Below are positions 10,593 through 40,600 of a DNA stretch of 64,000 bases, one piece after another (the stretch's first letter is position 1; every line of letters begins with the position of its first letter). The notes beneath the pieces were generated by a model. The model saw only the letters and a list, made by a program, of their open reading frames with translations, did no database searches and was not told the DNA's origin. This DNA comes from Glandiceps talaboti. Taxonomy: Eukaryota > Hemichordata > Enteropneusta > Spengelidae. The DNA lies in contig NC_135551.1 of assembly GCF_964340395.1 (NCBI RefSeq), forward strand, positions 4,686,963-4,750,962. Reading direction: 5' to 3'. Made by a program: the position numbers and the translations under genes.

Positions 10593-12699
10593 TTTTTAAT
10601 TCAATGTAATTAAGTACATACATTAAGGATAACAAAGTGCATGTGTCATAACGTTTGATAATACCGCATAGCTTGTAATGTTAATGAGTTTTTTGCATAA
10701 TTAGTGATTTTCAGTAATTAGGCTAGATCTGAAGAATGTACACTTAAGGATGCACTTATCCTCTGGTGTTATATGGATGTGTGAGCTGATTAAAAATATG
10801 CACTTCTGATCTCAATAGATATATTACTTAATCGATAAAATAGAGAAAATATCATTGTATACTAGTATATGTATATTTCTGCATGTAATACCTCTCAGTA
10901 TCGAAATAATAAACGGTTCATGCATATATTCGGAACAGGCAGCCCTTGGGGGTCAGCTATGAAACGGTGATGCGAAGCCAATGGTTAACCGAATCTCCAC
11001 TAAAACTAAATCGAGCTGTACGACATTAATACACGTACAATTACTGAAATTTAACTAGCAAATTACAGTCTACCATCTTTGAAACAAGTGAATATATCCA
11101 TCGCCCTTTTGTAATAAAACTTGGCGAATCTCATAGGGTGAACTAACCTAGATCGTGGTGGTGTCTGTGGATGGTAGGCTGGTAGCCTGAATGAAAATGA
11201 ATGAGTACTCTTAGGTAGGTTTTATTTGAGTAGACGTGGTTACAAGGACAAAATAGTTGACAAAACAACTACTTGAGTGGTAGACCTGATTATTTTTTTT
11301 CAAAATTATTGTCTTGTATTAAATTGATTTTACTGGCACGAAATAAGAGATTCAGTTGAGGTTTACTATACGAAAGGTCAAGTTTACCCTACCTGTGACC
11401 CACCTAACTACCATCTCTGTCAAGGGGTAGTACGAGACAATGTGATACTTTTGACTTCACAGCCCCAGGGGAGAGGTCACCGGGGGTGAATTAATTCAAA
11501 GGTGTCACTTCGTCCCATACTCACCACATTTACACATCCTCTGCTAAAGATTTACACCGGTGGAAAGACATGGTCAAATATGACTGTTCGTATAGTGAAC
11601 TAAAATGGTGGACTCTAGTGAAAGATACAGCGGGTTGAAAATACACCAAACTCAACTTTTACTGAAGAGGATATGAACAATAAGTTCCAAAGCTACGTTT
11701 TATTTATTGATGTAATAACTAATGGATATGCTATATCATGTCTGGTAGCGCAGAATCTTTCTTTCTTTCATCGAAATTCTAAAATAAAACAGAATAAAGG
11801 ACGATGTAGAATAAAATAAAGATAATAAATTCAGTATCTGAAGAATATCTTTTACAATATTTCAAAAGGAACTATATGAATATATACATATTTAGTTTAG
11901 TTATTCAGCGTGAAGGCACTCTTACATTCGATTACGCAACGAACTTCCTCTTGGCCAGTCATGAATAAAGGTTGAAAGTAACAGCAGAGACACATTTTAA
12001 TGTACCACCCAACCCCAACCACCAACCAACCAGAATATAGTATCTTAAATCAAATTTTATTGCAATGTTAGCTATCATTCCACGTTTTTTAGTACTCAAA
12101 GAAAACAACATAGAATGTACCCTTGTACATCTTTTGGTAATTCTCATACACAAATAACCTTCCTTACTGGGAATAAGTAGTCACATGCCAACTTGATGAC
12201 TACGTCTATCTCATTTTGACACCATTGCAAGGTGGAACATTAATGAGCATTCATGAAATGCCTTTAATAACGATTCATTTACTTTTTAACATGATACAGA
12301 GCATAGAGGGAGAACTGCATACAGAACAATTAACAAAAACGTTCTAAAGTAGCTGCCATATTGACTCTTTCCGTTGCTTTAGAAAGTATCTCAATTGGTC
12401 AAAAGTGGGGGTAAAACATTCTGAAGGTTTCTAAAGGTGTTTTACTGAGTGATGTTTCTTTTCTATCTAATATTTGCAAGAGGTCCAATTTATGTAACTT
12501 GTATGCTAATATTGAGAGGTAAAATTTCAAATTTTGTGTAGACCTAAACTTGGACTCTATATCCTGTGTAGAATGTACCTGTCCAGGATTCAATACTACA
12601 TGTGTAGATACGTATTAAAACCAGATGCCAGATCTGAAAAGGAATATTTTTAATGTGTGTATGTACACTTGATAACAAGTCACACCAATAAGCCGAAAT
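10593..12699. other. No gene recognised
   Basis: AT-rich sequence with only short open frames and none with a recognisable domain. It lies inside the 9-kb terminal-inverted-repeat element. Confidence 0.6.
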
Positions 12700-13385
12700 T
12701 GGTCAAAAGGACATATAATTTTGGCATGGGTGTATGCAATAAATGAATGACTTTATTTTTTTACCATGCATGTACCCATGAATGTACATGGGGAAGGAAG
12801 CCATTGAGGCTTTTATAGACCCCTTACTGTTCTGAGGTGTTATCAATACACACTTCAAAATGATTAATTGATGTAGTCGCAATGACCCTGGTAAACTGTT
12901 CCAAATGTCTACGACATATTGACTTGAAAAATATTTACGTATATCCAATCTGGATTAAAGTAATTACAATGATTTAATTGGTGTAGTAATAACAATTATC
13001 CTTTCTGGTAAACTGTTCCAAATGTTTGCAACATGTTGACTGAAAAAAATATTTAGGTATATCAAATCTGGATCTGTCCTTAAATAATTTCAATCTATGT
13101 CCCCTTGTTGTCGAAGTAGATACTTTGAAAATTACAACTGGATCAAGGAGAATATGTAATTGGAAAAAGTTTATACACTTCCAGCAAATCAGCTCTAATT
13201 CATCTAGTTTCTAAAGTTGTCAGTTTCAATATGCGTAACTGTCCTCATAATTCAAGCCACCAAGCTGCGGAATCATCCTGGTGAACAGACGCTGCACTTT
13301 TTCCAAAAATGCAATATCTCTACTCGTATATATGTGGGGAAGACACTGGCGAAGCATAGTCAAGGTTTGGACTTACTAGTGCTTT
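12700..13385 (-). mobile_element. Degraded LINE, C-terminal reverse-transcriptase region, with a local duplication
   Basis: On the minus strand, from high to low coordinate, translation gives VSPNLDYASPVSSPHIY, then DIAFLEKVQRLFTRMIPQLGG, then ADLLEVYKLF, and finally KYFSSQYVVDIWNSLPGSL. This is the familiar C-terminal series of Jockey/CR1-like LINEs. Many stops and frame changes are present. The last segment occurs twice (about 12875-12960 and 12960-13080), a local tandem duplication. Old and inactive. Confidence 0.75.
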
Positions 13386-13810
13386 AAATGATAAAAACCA
13401 ACCAGAGTATTCATAGTAACTGAAATAATTCATGGTTGGCATACATTTTTGAAAGAATAGCAATCAGCAACATCATACAATACAGGAAATCAAATAAACC
13501 GGAAGCATCATACATAATATGCAAATGACATGCAAATAAAAAAGCCAGAATTTATAATATTGTGATTAAAATGCAAAATTATACAACAGTCTACTGGTTT
13601 ATAGTCTACAGGATGCCCATAAGTACATTTATACAGATATAAAGCAATCGCACAGTTCACATATTTTAATTTGCCATCAATATACAGAAAAACCATGATT
13701 TTACGTCATTTATGAAATTGCTGCAAAAATTACCCTTAATATTGAAATAAAAATTGCCAACATATATTTACTAATTGCTCAGATGATGGGGAACACGATG
13801 AGATATGTTG
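13386..13810. other. No gene recognised
   Basis: AT-rich filler up to the right inverted repeat of the 9-kb element. Short open frames show nothing recognisable. Confidence 0.55.
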
Positions 13811-13869
13811 GCAAAAATTAACATGAATTTCACACGAAACCCAAAAATCTGCCATATGACCCCGCACTA

Positions 13870-14250
13870 AATACCTGGCTCACAGTTGAGTCCAGTGACC
13901 GCTGTAAACTCCATGCTATTGTTATCACCCACAACAGAGCCAACAGACTCACTTTTTTCATATGTGACCACAAACAGGTCAACATCTCAGGCACTGACAC
14001 CTTTAACTCATGCAATGTTTGTAAAGACACTCAAGCTAGTACTTTCTTTATGTGGATATGACGCAACTAAATACTCAGGTCACTCCTTCCGTAGAGGGGG
14101 TGCAACTTTTGCTTTCAGTTTAGGTATCCCCGCATTATTGATAAAACATCACTGGCATAGAAATCAAACGCCTTCGAACGCTATGTAGTTATCACTCCGG
14201 CAACCAAATGTAAAGTAGCTAAAGCTATGGCTCTAGGAGTAGAGAAATAG
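13870..14250 (+). pseudogene. DIRS-like tyrosine recombinase, C-terminal catalytic half
   Basis: Opens with IPGSQLSPVTAVNSMLLLS, continuing the frame broken at 4830, and carries the catalytic box GHSFRRGGATFAFSLGIP (the HxxR motif, 14081-14092). After HHWHR a one-step frameshift near 14160 is needed to reach SNAFERYVVITPA, where the Tyr is the expected nucleophile. The stop is at 14248-14250. Tyrosine recombinases of DIRS-type retroelements integrate the circular cDNA. The copy is inactive (split, frameshifted, Arg I replaced). A MITE begins eight bases after the stop. Confidence 0.8.
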
Positions 14251-14257
14251 TTTATTA

Positions 14258-14864
14258 GGGACCGGTCAGTTTCTCCAGCCTGGGGGGGGGGGCGGTGGAT
14301 TCTTAAATCGGACCCCCCCCCCTATCTGTAAAACCAAAAACAGGCTGACCTCCCCTATCACATAATTCTAAAACATGATGACCCCCCCACCATATATAAT
14401 ATTCACATGACAGGTATTTTTGACCGTATTTTTTGAGTGTGGACTGCTTGACTGTCTTGCATCTACTTTATAAGATCCCGGGTTAGCTCTATCATAATTA
14501 TAATTATTAACTACACAGGGTAAACATATTAAGTCAATGTTGAGACTATTCAGACCCTTTCAGGCAATAATTTCCAAGATTTACAAGACAGCACCAACAT
14601 GTAAAAAGCAACTACATAGGGTTAAAATATTTTTGAAATATACTTTGATAGCATCTCGACAGATTGGGATGTGTACACCTCATGTACGAGGGAGGGGGTC
14701 CTAGTAGAAAAAGGATTTTTTTTCTTCCATCACAATCCAAAACACAATGACCCTCCCTATCCATTTGAAAATAGTATGACCCCCTGCCAATTTCAAAAAC
14801 AGGGTGACCCCCCCCTACAAATCCACCGCCCCCCCCCCCCAGGCCAAAGAAACTGACCGGTCCC
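14258..14864. mobile_element. 607-bp MITE with perfect 12-bp ends and TTA target duplication
   Basis: Ends are GGGACCGGTCAG and its exact complement CTGACCGGTCCC. The inverted similarity extends about 45 bp through TTTCT..GGCCTGGGGGG..CGGTGGATT. TTA flanks both sides (14255-14257, 14865-14867). The interior is made of short, similar, C-run-rich units (GACCCCCCC..AAAACAGG) and carries no protein. A 3-bp TTA duplication with GGG-starting ends fits the PIF/Harbinger type, but that is an inference. Confidence 0.85.
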
Positions 14865-14936
14865 TTATGACATGGACGAGTATATTCCCTCATATATGTT
14901 TTTTCTTTTCTTCTCATATCGGTTGGAGGTATTTGG

Positions 14937-15330
14937 CATAATTGTGTATTGTCAACTACAAATAAAGTTGACCTTTACCCCCCCCCCCGCCACCACTGTG
15001 TTGTGTTGTTGTGTCGAGGCGTTATTGGAGTTTAAATCCATGTACGAGCCTGTGGTTATGAATATGTGATATGATATGGTGTTCCTTGACAGAGGCTGCT
15101 GTCACGTGGTATATTAATAATGTTTATTTTCGCCAGGAAAAAAAAGACACAATATCTCGTACAAAGAGCTCGACATTACAAATAAATTTACAGAGCTTAA
15201 TATTATATAACTTTATTACTATTGCTATAGACCCATTGTAGAAAATAAAATTTCTTTATTTCTATGTACGGCATAATTGTGTATTGTCAACTACAAATAA
15301 ACCACTGTGTTAATTGTGTTGTTGTGTAGA
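14937..15330. repeat. Local direct duplication upstream of the sulfotransferase gene
   Basis: GGCATAATTGTGTATTG..CAACTACAAATAAA followed by CCACTGTGTT and GTGTTGTTGTGT occurs at about 14937-15015 and again at 15270-15330. The two copies differ by an insert with a C-run. The position, about 100 bp before the coding start, makes a 5' flank or untranslated exon role possible but unproven. Confidence 0.7.
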
Positions 15331-15427
15331 TTAGATTTAAAAGTTCACGTCGTCATTTCAACTGCGACTGTGTAGTTCATCGATATTGTAACCTCCCGTT
15401 TTGGAGTGGTGCCGGACTGATAACACA

Positions 15428-32623
<17,196 letters not shown>

Positions 32624-33082
32624 TAATTATTAGACTAATGAACAGTCAAAGACATGTAAAATATACATATTATGTACATTACATTAGGGCGCCTCTCTGG
32701 GAAGAACTGTTTTAAATGCAATATGAAGTAGCGATGTATAGATATAAACATATATTACCTCTCTGTTACGTATATGCTAATATAATAGAGTTAAAATGAT
32801 GTACGCATGTTGTTTCACTCATGCAACATGACATTTTCAGCTAAAATGATGTAGGCTGGTGTTCCACTCATGCAACATGACATTTAATACACAGACTCAG
32901 ACAACTTCTAATGCAAAAGAAACAATTACACCGGTGCCGTGCACAGTGGGGATGTACAAGTTAGTCAAGTTGAAACATGCCTAGCTTTGGGTATAAATCG
33001 TAATGGCCAATAAGTGGAACACCAAGCCTACATCATTTTAACTGCAAAGTACGAATTACAAAGCATTAATATCCGCAAAGGA

Positions 33083-33114
<32 letters not shown>

Positions 33115-33448
33115 CACATTGTGTTTGACTCAATTTCAATCAGTGTCATTTTATTGTATAGCTTCGCTTTTGTACTTTGCGTGTTTTAGACTCTTTTCTT
33201 GTATTATTTGGATAACTGCTTGATTTTAGAGTTATGAATTTAGTATTGCCTATAAAGTGCTGTTTATTAGAATTAGTTTATTAGAAATGTTTATTGTTTT
33301 CATTACAAGAGACACAAAAGGCTTCTTCATATTAATGGTGTAATTTCGATGACAATGTTAAAGTGTGATATGATTCTTAATAAGAAAGGCTTACTTTATT
33401 TCTATCTTAAACAATATATATAATAATATATAATAAAGAATAGTAATA
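32624..33448. other. 3' flank of the UST-like gene
   Basis: No canonical AATAAA close to the stop was seen. A small terminal-inverted-repeat element at 32838-33054 and AT-rich sequence fill the rest. Confidence 0.5.
32838..33054. mobile_element. 217-bp terminal-inverted-repeat element, copy A
   Basis: Left end CAGCTAAAATGATGTAGGC..TGGTGTTCCACT. The right end is its complement, ending in CATCATTTTAACTG. A partial extra copy of the left end (GTTAAAATGATGTACGC..CATGCAACATGACATTTT) lies directly before it at 32788-32838. A related copy B is at 53233-53558. Confidence 0.8.
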
Positions 33449-33493
33449 AGTCGTTACTCAGAGTTTCACGCTTCGAGCGATCATCAGGCAACT
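33449..33493 (-). ncRNA. Second hammerhead-ribozyme-like Penelope tail, inverted
   Basis: On the minus strand it reads AGTTGC CTGATGA TCGCTCGAAGCGT GAA ACT CTG AGT A ACGACT. It has the same architecture as 29028-29072, with CTGATGA as core and a C-A mismatch at the first stem I pair. On that strand it is preceded by AACTCGGTGAGTATCAATC..CAGTGGCAGAGCG (33562-33510) and an AT array. Only the element tail remains. Confidence 0.5.
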
Positions 33494-33562
33494 AAATTAA
33501 TATATATTACGCTCTGCCACTGCGGTATAGAGCACTGTCTTAGCAGATTGATACTCACCGAG

Positions 33563-36111
<2,549 letters not shown>

Positions 36112-38136
36112 ATGGAACTCCACACAACAACAAATACAACAAGAAATGATCTGGAAATTAGAAATGAGACGATAAGAGCCACGGCACTGCTGTTAACTGG
36201 ACTTGATCTGGTTGTAGGGATCATCTTTCAGTCTTTGCTGTCTCTCTTCATAATTCTAGCAAATAATAATAATAATAATAATATTGGTTTATTGCTCTCA
36301 AAGGCCACCGGCCCAAATAGCAAATCCATCACAGATATACAAAATGCAAAATATACAAAACGGACACAGAAAATTCAACTATTAATAAAGGAAAGAAAAG
36401 AAAAGAAAAAGGAAACACACTACTTCAAATACATTCTTTTCTCAATTGGAAAGCTTTGTGTATAAATACAGCAAGGTTTGATATAACAACTCTATCATCA
36501 CACGACATAAGAGAATAAAAAGTTTCAATTGAAGGTTGTCTATATGACCAAACTGGTAAATATAACTCTCTTAGACGTTGGTATAACGGGCAGACAGAAA
36601 TAAAGTGAAATTCATCCTCAATTTCAATTGTACAACAAACTTTACAGGTGCGCTCCTCAAGAAAAATACCACGTGCCCTACCCTCCTCAATTTCCAGACC
36701 GAGACCCGAGCTCCTCAGACAAGCTATTGCTCTTCTGAATTTAGTATCCATGTCTAGAAATAAATATTCCTCTGGTAAAAGGTTTAGCTTAAAATTTCGA
36801 TATAAACGAAGCTTATCTTTGGTACAGACTTCAGAGCACCAGTTTTGTTTGACAATATCACTAGCTCTGGTCATGAAATGGTTGAGGAAGGTAATGAAGT
36901 TGCCAGGCCCCTGAAAAAGCCACACCTCCCCAAACCCATGGGTAAACAAAACATTTTTGACATGCGTTGCCCAGGACTGCTTTCCATTGGCGTCAAGTCG
37001 CATCGCAAGATTATAACTGTGTTTTGCAACTTTGCTTTGTGGCATTTCCAAGAGTTTCAACCAGTACGAGATTACTCTTTTAAGAGTGAAAAGGAAAATG
37101 GGATATCTGCCACAATCACCTAGCACACAGGCGTCCGGTGTTGAGGATTTGACTCCAAGAAAACGCTTACAGTACTTCAATTGGATACGTTCAAGAACCT
37201 GGTACTGCGCATAGCCCCAAATTTCTGACCCATAGGTGGTTACAGGAAGAACCATAGCGTCAAAAAGTTTAAAATACTCTTTGAATGGCAAATTTCCAGT
37301 GTGTTTGACCATACGAAAAATGCTACCCATTGCCATTCTAGCAAATATCATGGTTATCATCACGGTTGTTATTAGTAAGAATCTACGACAACAATTTCGA
37401 AGTTACATGTTGGTTAACTCCTGTATTGCGAATATACTGTTAGGCGTATTGGCTGGGGCTCATGTTCTGCTATTGATTCGACCAGACGAAGTTTGTGGAT
37501 TGGCACTAGCTTTAGCTATTATTACAGTGATTTTTGAAAACTCGTTGACTATGGTTATGCTGTCATTTGAGAAATTTTATTATATTCAACGTCCTTTCAA
37601 ATACTTGACCTACTTCACTTGGCGGAACATAGCTATCGTAATAACATTGACCTGGGTTATGTCGACCACCTTTCCGTTGTTAACCATGCATCGTGACGAC
37701 CGTTCCAAGAACTATCGAGGAAAGTTACAGCGCCTACTGGATATCTCCTAACCCGATATTACGCATATTTGCCATCTTTGTTATATATGTGGTTCCTGCT
37801 ATTGTCATCATGTGTACCAACGTTCCAATAATGAGAACGATACGAAAGCAGCGTCGACGCATCGCGGTAGAATTATCCACGCGGATACCGGTCCTAACAA
37901 GTGGTGAAATGCGAATTGCACGAGAGTCGATAGTTATGACATTCATATATGCTGTCTTTGTCATCTTCTTCATTATCTATTTAGTAGCAGTTTTGTCATG
38001 TGAAATGTGCGACCATCAGACTATGGACTTCCTTCGCTTTGAAGTGCAATTTCTATACGGACTTGTTTGTCCATTTCTGTATACGTACTTGTTTAAAGAC
38101 TTGCGGAGGTGTTTCCAACTAGCTGTACTTCGGTAA
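36112..38136 (+). pseudogene. Rhodopsin-class GPCR gene broken by a LINE and a frameshift
   Basis: ATG 36112 follows a TTTTGCAG acceptor-like site. The first 51 codons give an N-glycosylatable N terminus (NTT, NET) and TM1 as far as LFIILAN (N1.50). A LINE (36265-37334) interrupts here. After it the same frame resumes (IMVIITVVISKNLR). TM2 (NSCIANILLGV), a TM3 with the ECL1-side Cys (DEVCGLALALAI) and SFEKFYYIQRP (EKF in place of DRY), and TM4 follow. The frame is lost between 37683 and 37749, and another frame carries ECL2 (PCIVTTVPRT), TM5, ICL3, TM6 and TM7 (GLVCPFLYTYLF, a CPxxY form of NPxxY) to the stop at 38134-38136. Whole length would be about 314 residues, a normal class A size. Ligand unknown. 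Confidence 0.8.
36265..37334 (-). mobile_element. 5'-truncated LINE insertion inside the GPCR, 12-bp target duplication
   Basis: ATTCTAGCAAAT flanks both sides (36253-36264 and 37335-37346). On the minus strand, one uninterrupted frame from about 37334 to 36456 encodes a LINE C-terminal region. It runs MVLPVTTYGSEIWGYAQY, then KYCKRFLGVKSSTPDACVLG, then EERTCKVCCTIEIEDEFHF, ending in a 3' UTR with GGCCGGTGGCC and an ATT tail. The absence of stops and the exact duplication suggest a recent event. It introduces a stop in the receptor frame at 36463-36465. Confidence 0.92.
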
Positions 38137-38379
38137 AGAGAATATTGCAGATGCATTTAGTAGCCTCTAACACCCTTTTTTGAAGGCACTTTCATATTTA
38201 ATGTTGTCTCTCCAAATGCAATGGAAACCACTAGAGAAAATTGAAGCGCCAATTTACGCAAGGGGACTTAATTTTTATACGACAACTGCAAAGAAATGCG
38301 GTTCCCTTCAACCTCAAAACCGAAAAGACGAGAACGAGAAAAGCCGACGAAAACTTCGAAGAGGGAAATAGAAAGTACC
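38137..38379. other. Short interval between receptor remnant and LINE ORF1
   Basis: The part after about 38240 probably is 5' LINE sequence. No separate gene. Confidence 0.4.
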
Positions 38380-39010
38380 ATGGTGGATCAAAAACTGAAC
38401 GACATCAACAGAAGGTTAGAATGCTTGCCATCTGTCGTAAATGACAGTCATGACATCAAGCGATCTCAAACTGCCATCACCACATCACTTGAGTATTCCA
38501 ACACACTGGTCGAAGAAATGCGAGGTCAAATTGATCAACTGCAGCATGACAACAAACACCCACTACAACAAAATGAGGAATTAACACAACGGATAACAGC
38601 AATGGAGAATACTCCAGAAGAAGACCAAAACCAGTATAGTAGAAGAGAAAACGTCGAAATCTACGGCATTCCGGAGACTCCGAACAAAAACACCGATGGC
38701 ATAACGCAAGCTGTGGTAAAATACAGTGACCCTGAAATAACAATTAAAATGAACAAATATTGAAGTGACACATAGAATTGGAAAGTAACTAGAAAGGGGA
38801 GCAAAGACGGTCTATAGACCAATGATAGTGACATTCGAAAGTCGAAGTACACACGATACAGTATACAGAGAAAGAATGAAGGTGAAGAACATTACAACGA
38901 ACAAACTGGGTTACAGAGAGAAAAACAACATTTATATCAATGAAAACCTGATAGCATTCAAACTGCAATTAATGAAGAAAACTAACGAGAAAAGGAAGGC
39001 CTTACACTAC
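38380..39010 (+). pseudogene. L1-type LINE ORF1 protein (coiled coil + RRM), frameshifted
   Basis: From MVDQKLNDINRRLECL the frame encodes a coiled coil (heptad-rich to about 38600) and then NQYSRRENVEIYGIPETPN, the RRM-like start of L1-type ORF1 proteins. A stop at 38761 and frame changes follow. The thread resumes with VTHRIGK, RPMIVTFESRSTHDTVYRER, and NNIYINENLIAFKLQLMKKT. Such proteins bind LINE RNA as trimers. The protein continues into KYLWTYNGN, where a minisatellite has expanded. Confidence 0.8.
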
Positions 39011-39590
39011 AAATATCTATGGACATACAACGGTAATATCTATGGACATACAACGGTAACATCTATGGACGTACAACGGTAATATCTATGGACGTACAAC
39101 GGTAACATCTCTGGACATACAACGGTAACATCTATGGACATACAACGGTAACATCTGTGGACATACAACGGTAATATCTATGGACATACAACGGTAACAT
39201 CTGTGGACATACAACGGTAATATATATGGACGTACAACGGTAACATCTATGGACGTACAACGGTAGCATCTATGGACATACAACGGTAATATCTATGGAC
39301 ATACAACGGTAATATCTATGGACATACAACGGTAATATATTGCGGTAATATCTATGGACATACAACGGTAATATCTCTGGACATACAACGGTAATATATA
39401 TATGGACGTACAACGGTAATATCTGGACACACAACGGTAATATTTATGTCAAAAATGAACAAATATCTATGGACATACAACGGTAACATCTATGGACGTA
39501 CAACGGTAATATATATGGGCATACAACGGTAATATTTATGTCAAAAATGAACAAATATCTATGGACATACAACGGTACGGTAATATCTTT
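39011..39590. repeat. 23-bp minisatellite expanded inside LINE ORF1 coding sequence
   Basis: Unit ATATCTATGGACATACAACGGTA, about 23 copies with variants, some joined by ATTTATGTCAAAAATGAACAA. The unit encodes the LINE peptide KYLWTYNGN. After the array the ORF1 reading resumes (GNIFVKKQQAHLSSP), so the array arose within the gene. Confidence 0.9.
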
Positions 39591-39659
39591 GTCAAAAAAC
39601 AACAAGCACATCTGTCGTCACCAGTAATGAGACTGATCTGTTGAAAATCAAATAAATGA

Positions 39660-40600
39660 ACATGAGATGATTTTTTTTAATAGTGGCGGTGCACTCAATA
39701 TCCTATATAAATACCAGATCTTTTTAAAGAAACATTTTGAAGAATTTAAATTATTTTTCGAAGACTGCAAGTGAGGTAGGAGTATATGTACACTCCTCTA
39801 TGCAACATGCTGTCAAATATGATACTTATGTTCATAGTGCAGAATCGCTGTGGGTAGAATTTACTGAGAAAGGTAAGAACCGCATTCCATTTATAGGCCA
39901 CCTAGTGAGGATGAAACGGCATGTGATTCATAGATCATTTAGAAAATACTTTATGTCATATTAATACTAAATATCATATCAGTAAGTTTTCTAATATTTC
40001 CAATAAATTGTTAGATAATCGTTCTTGTCTAAACTATGTAAAAGTGATAAATGATCCGAGTCGTGTAACTAGAACTTCTCAAAGCATTACAGATCATATT
40101 TATACAAACTGTTGTGATAAACGTGTAGAATCTGGTGTTATTCTCGCCGAGAGATTTTTGTACACAACACCTTGTATTATAGACTACGGAGAAGATTTCA
40201 CAACTTCTTCACATCGATCGCTAATAATCATGATACATGCCAAAGTGATAGGAAAGAATTATACCAAGAATTACACACAAAGCAGGCCAATTCACAGGTA
40301 ACATACGCTGCCACTAAGGTCTGGATTAGCATTCCCGACTCAATCAGGAATACAACATGTAGAAATCATTTTAAACAGCTATACATAGATCATCTTCAGT
40401 TCAACGAATCATCAATCTTGTCATCTATATCTTTCTGCATCTCAACTTTCATCACTCTGTGTCACACTTGTTCTTGTCTTTTTCAGTTTTTAATGAATGT
40501 GTTTCCCTCAATTAATTTGTTTGTTTCATCTGTAAAGTTCAGTGTGAAACATTTCTTGAACTTCTTGAGAGAAGGCTTGTAAATATTGGACCCCAGTAAT
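39660..40600 (+). mobile_element. LINE remnant: endonuclease pieces fused to reverse-transcriptase C terminus
   Basis: SEVGVYVHSSMQ and SAESLWVEF (39765-39870) are AP-endonuclease segments. SRVTRTSQSITDHIYTN (40055-40110) is the endonuclease end. The sequence then jumps to ATKVWISIPDSIRN and CRNHFKQLYIDHL (40305-40390), the end of a LINE ORF2. The whole reverse transcriptase is missing, so an internal deletion has occurred. Confidence 0.7.

Larger units (their letters stand above)
4831..13869. mobile_element. 9-kb terminal-inverted-repeat element splitting the recombinase ORF
   Basis: The left end reads TAATGCAGGGGCAT and the right end, reverse-complemented, reads TAGTGCGGGGTCAT. The inverted similarity continues for about 60 bp (GGGTTTTCGTGTGAAAT and GTTAATTTT in both) with one gap of about 10. 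The trinucleotide AAT flanks both ends (4828-4830 and 13870-13872). Removing the element plus one AAT puts the two halves of the recombinase ORF back in frame (PRI joined to PGSQ). I see no transposase inside. The interior holds a LINE, a second LINE remnant and dispersed repeats. The superfamily is unknown: a 3-bp duplication is compatible with several DNA transposon groups, and the ends are not typical CACTA or Harbinger ends. Confidence 0.7.

Noticed and set aside
4831-13869. CACTA-type transposon
   Set aside because: CACTA appears only at the right terminus in outward orientation. The inward-reading ends are TA(A/G)TGC, so it is not a CACTA end.
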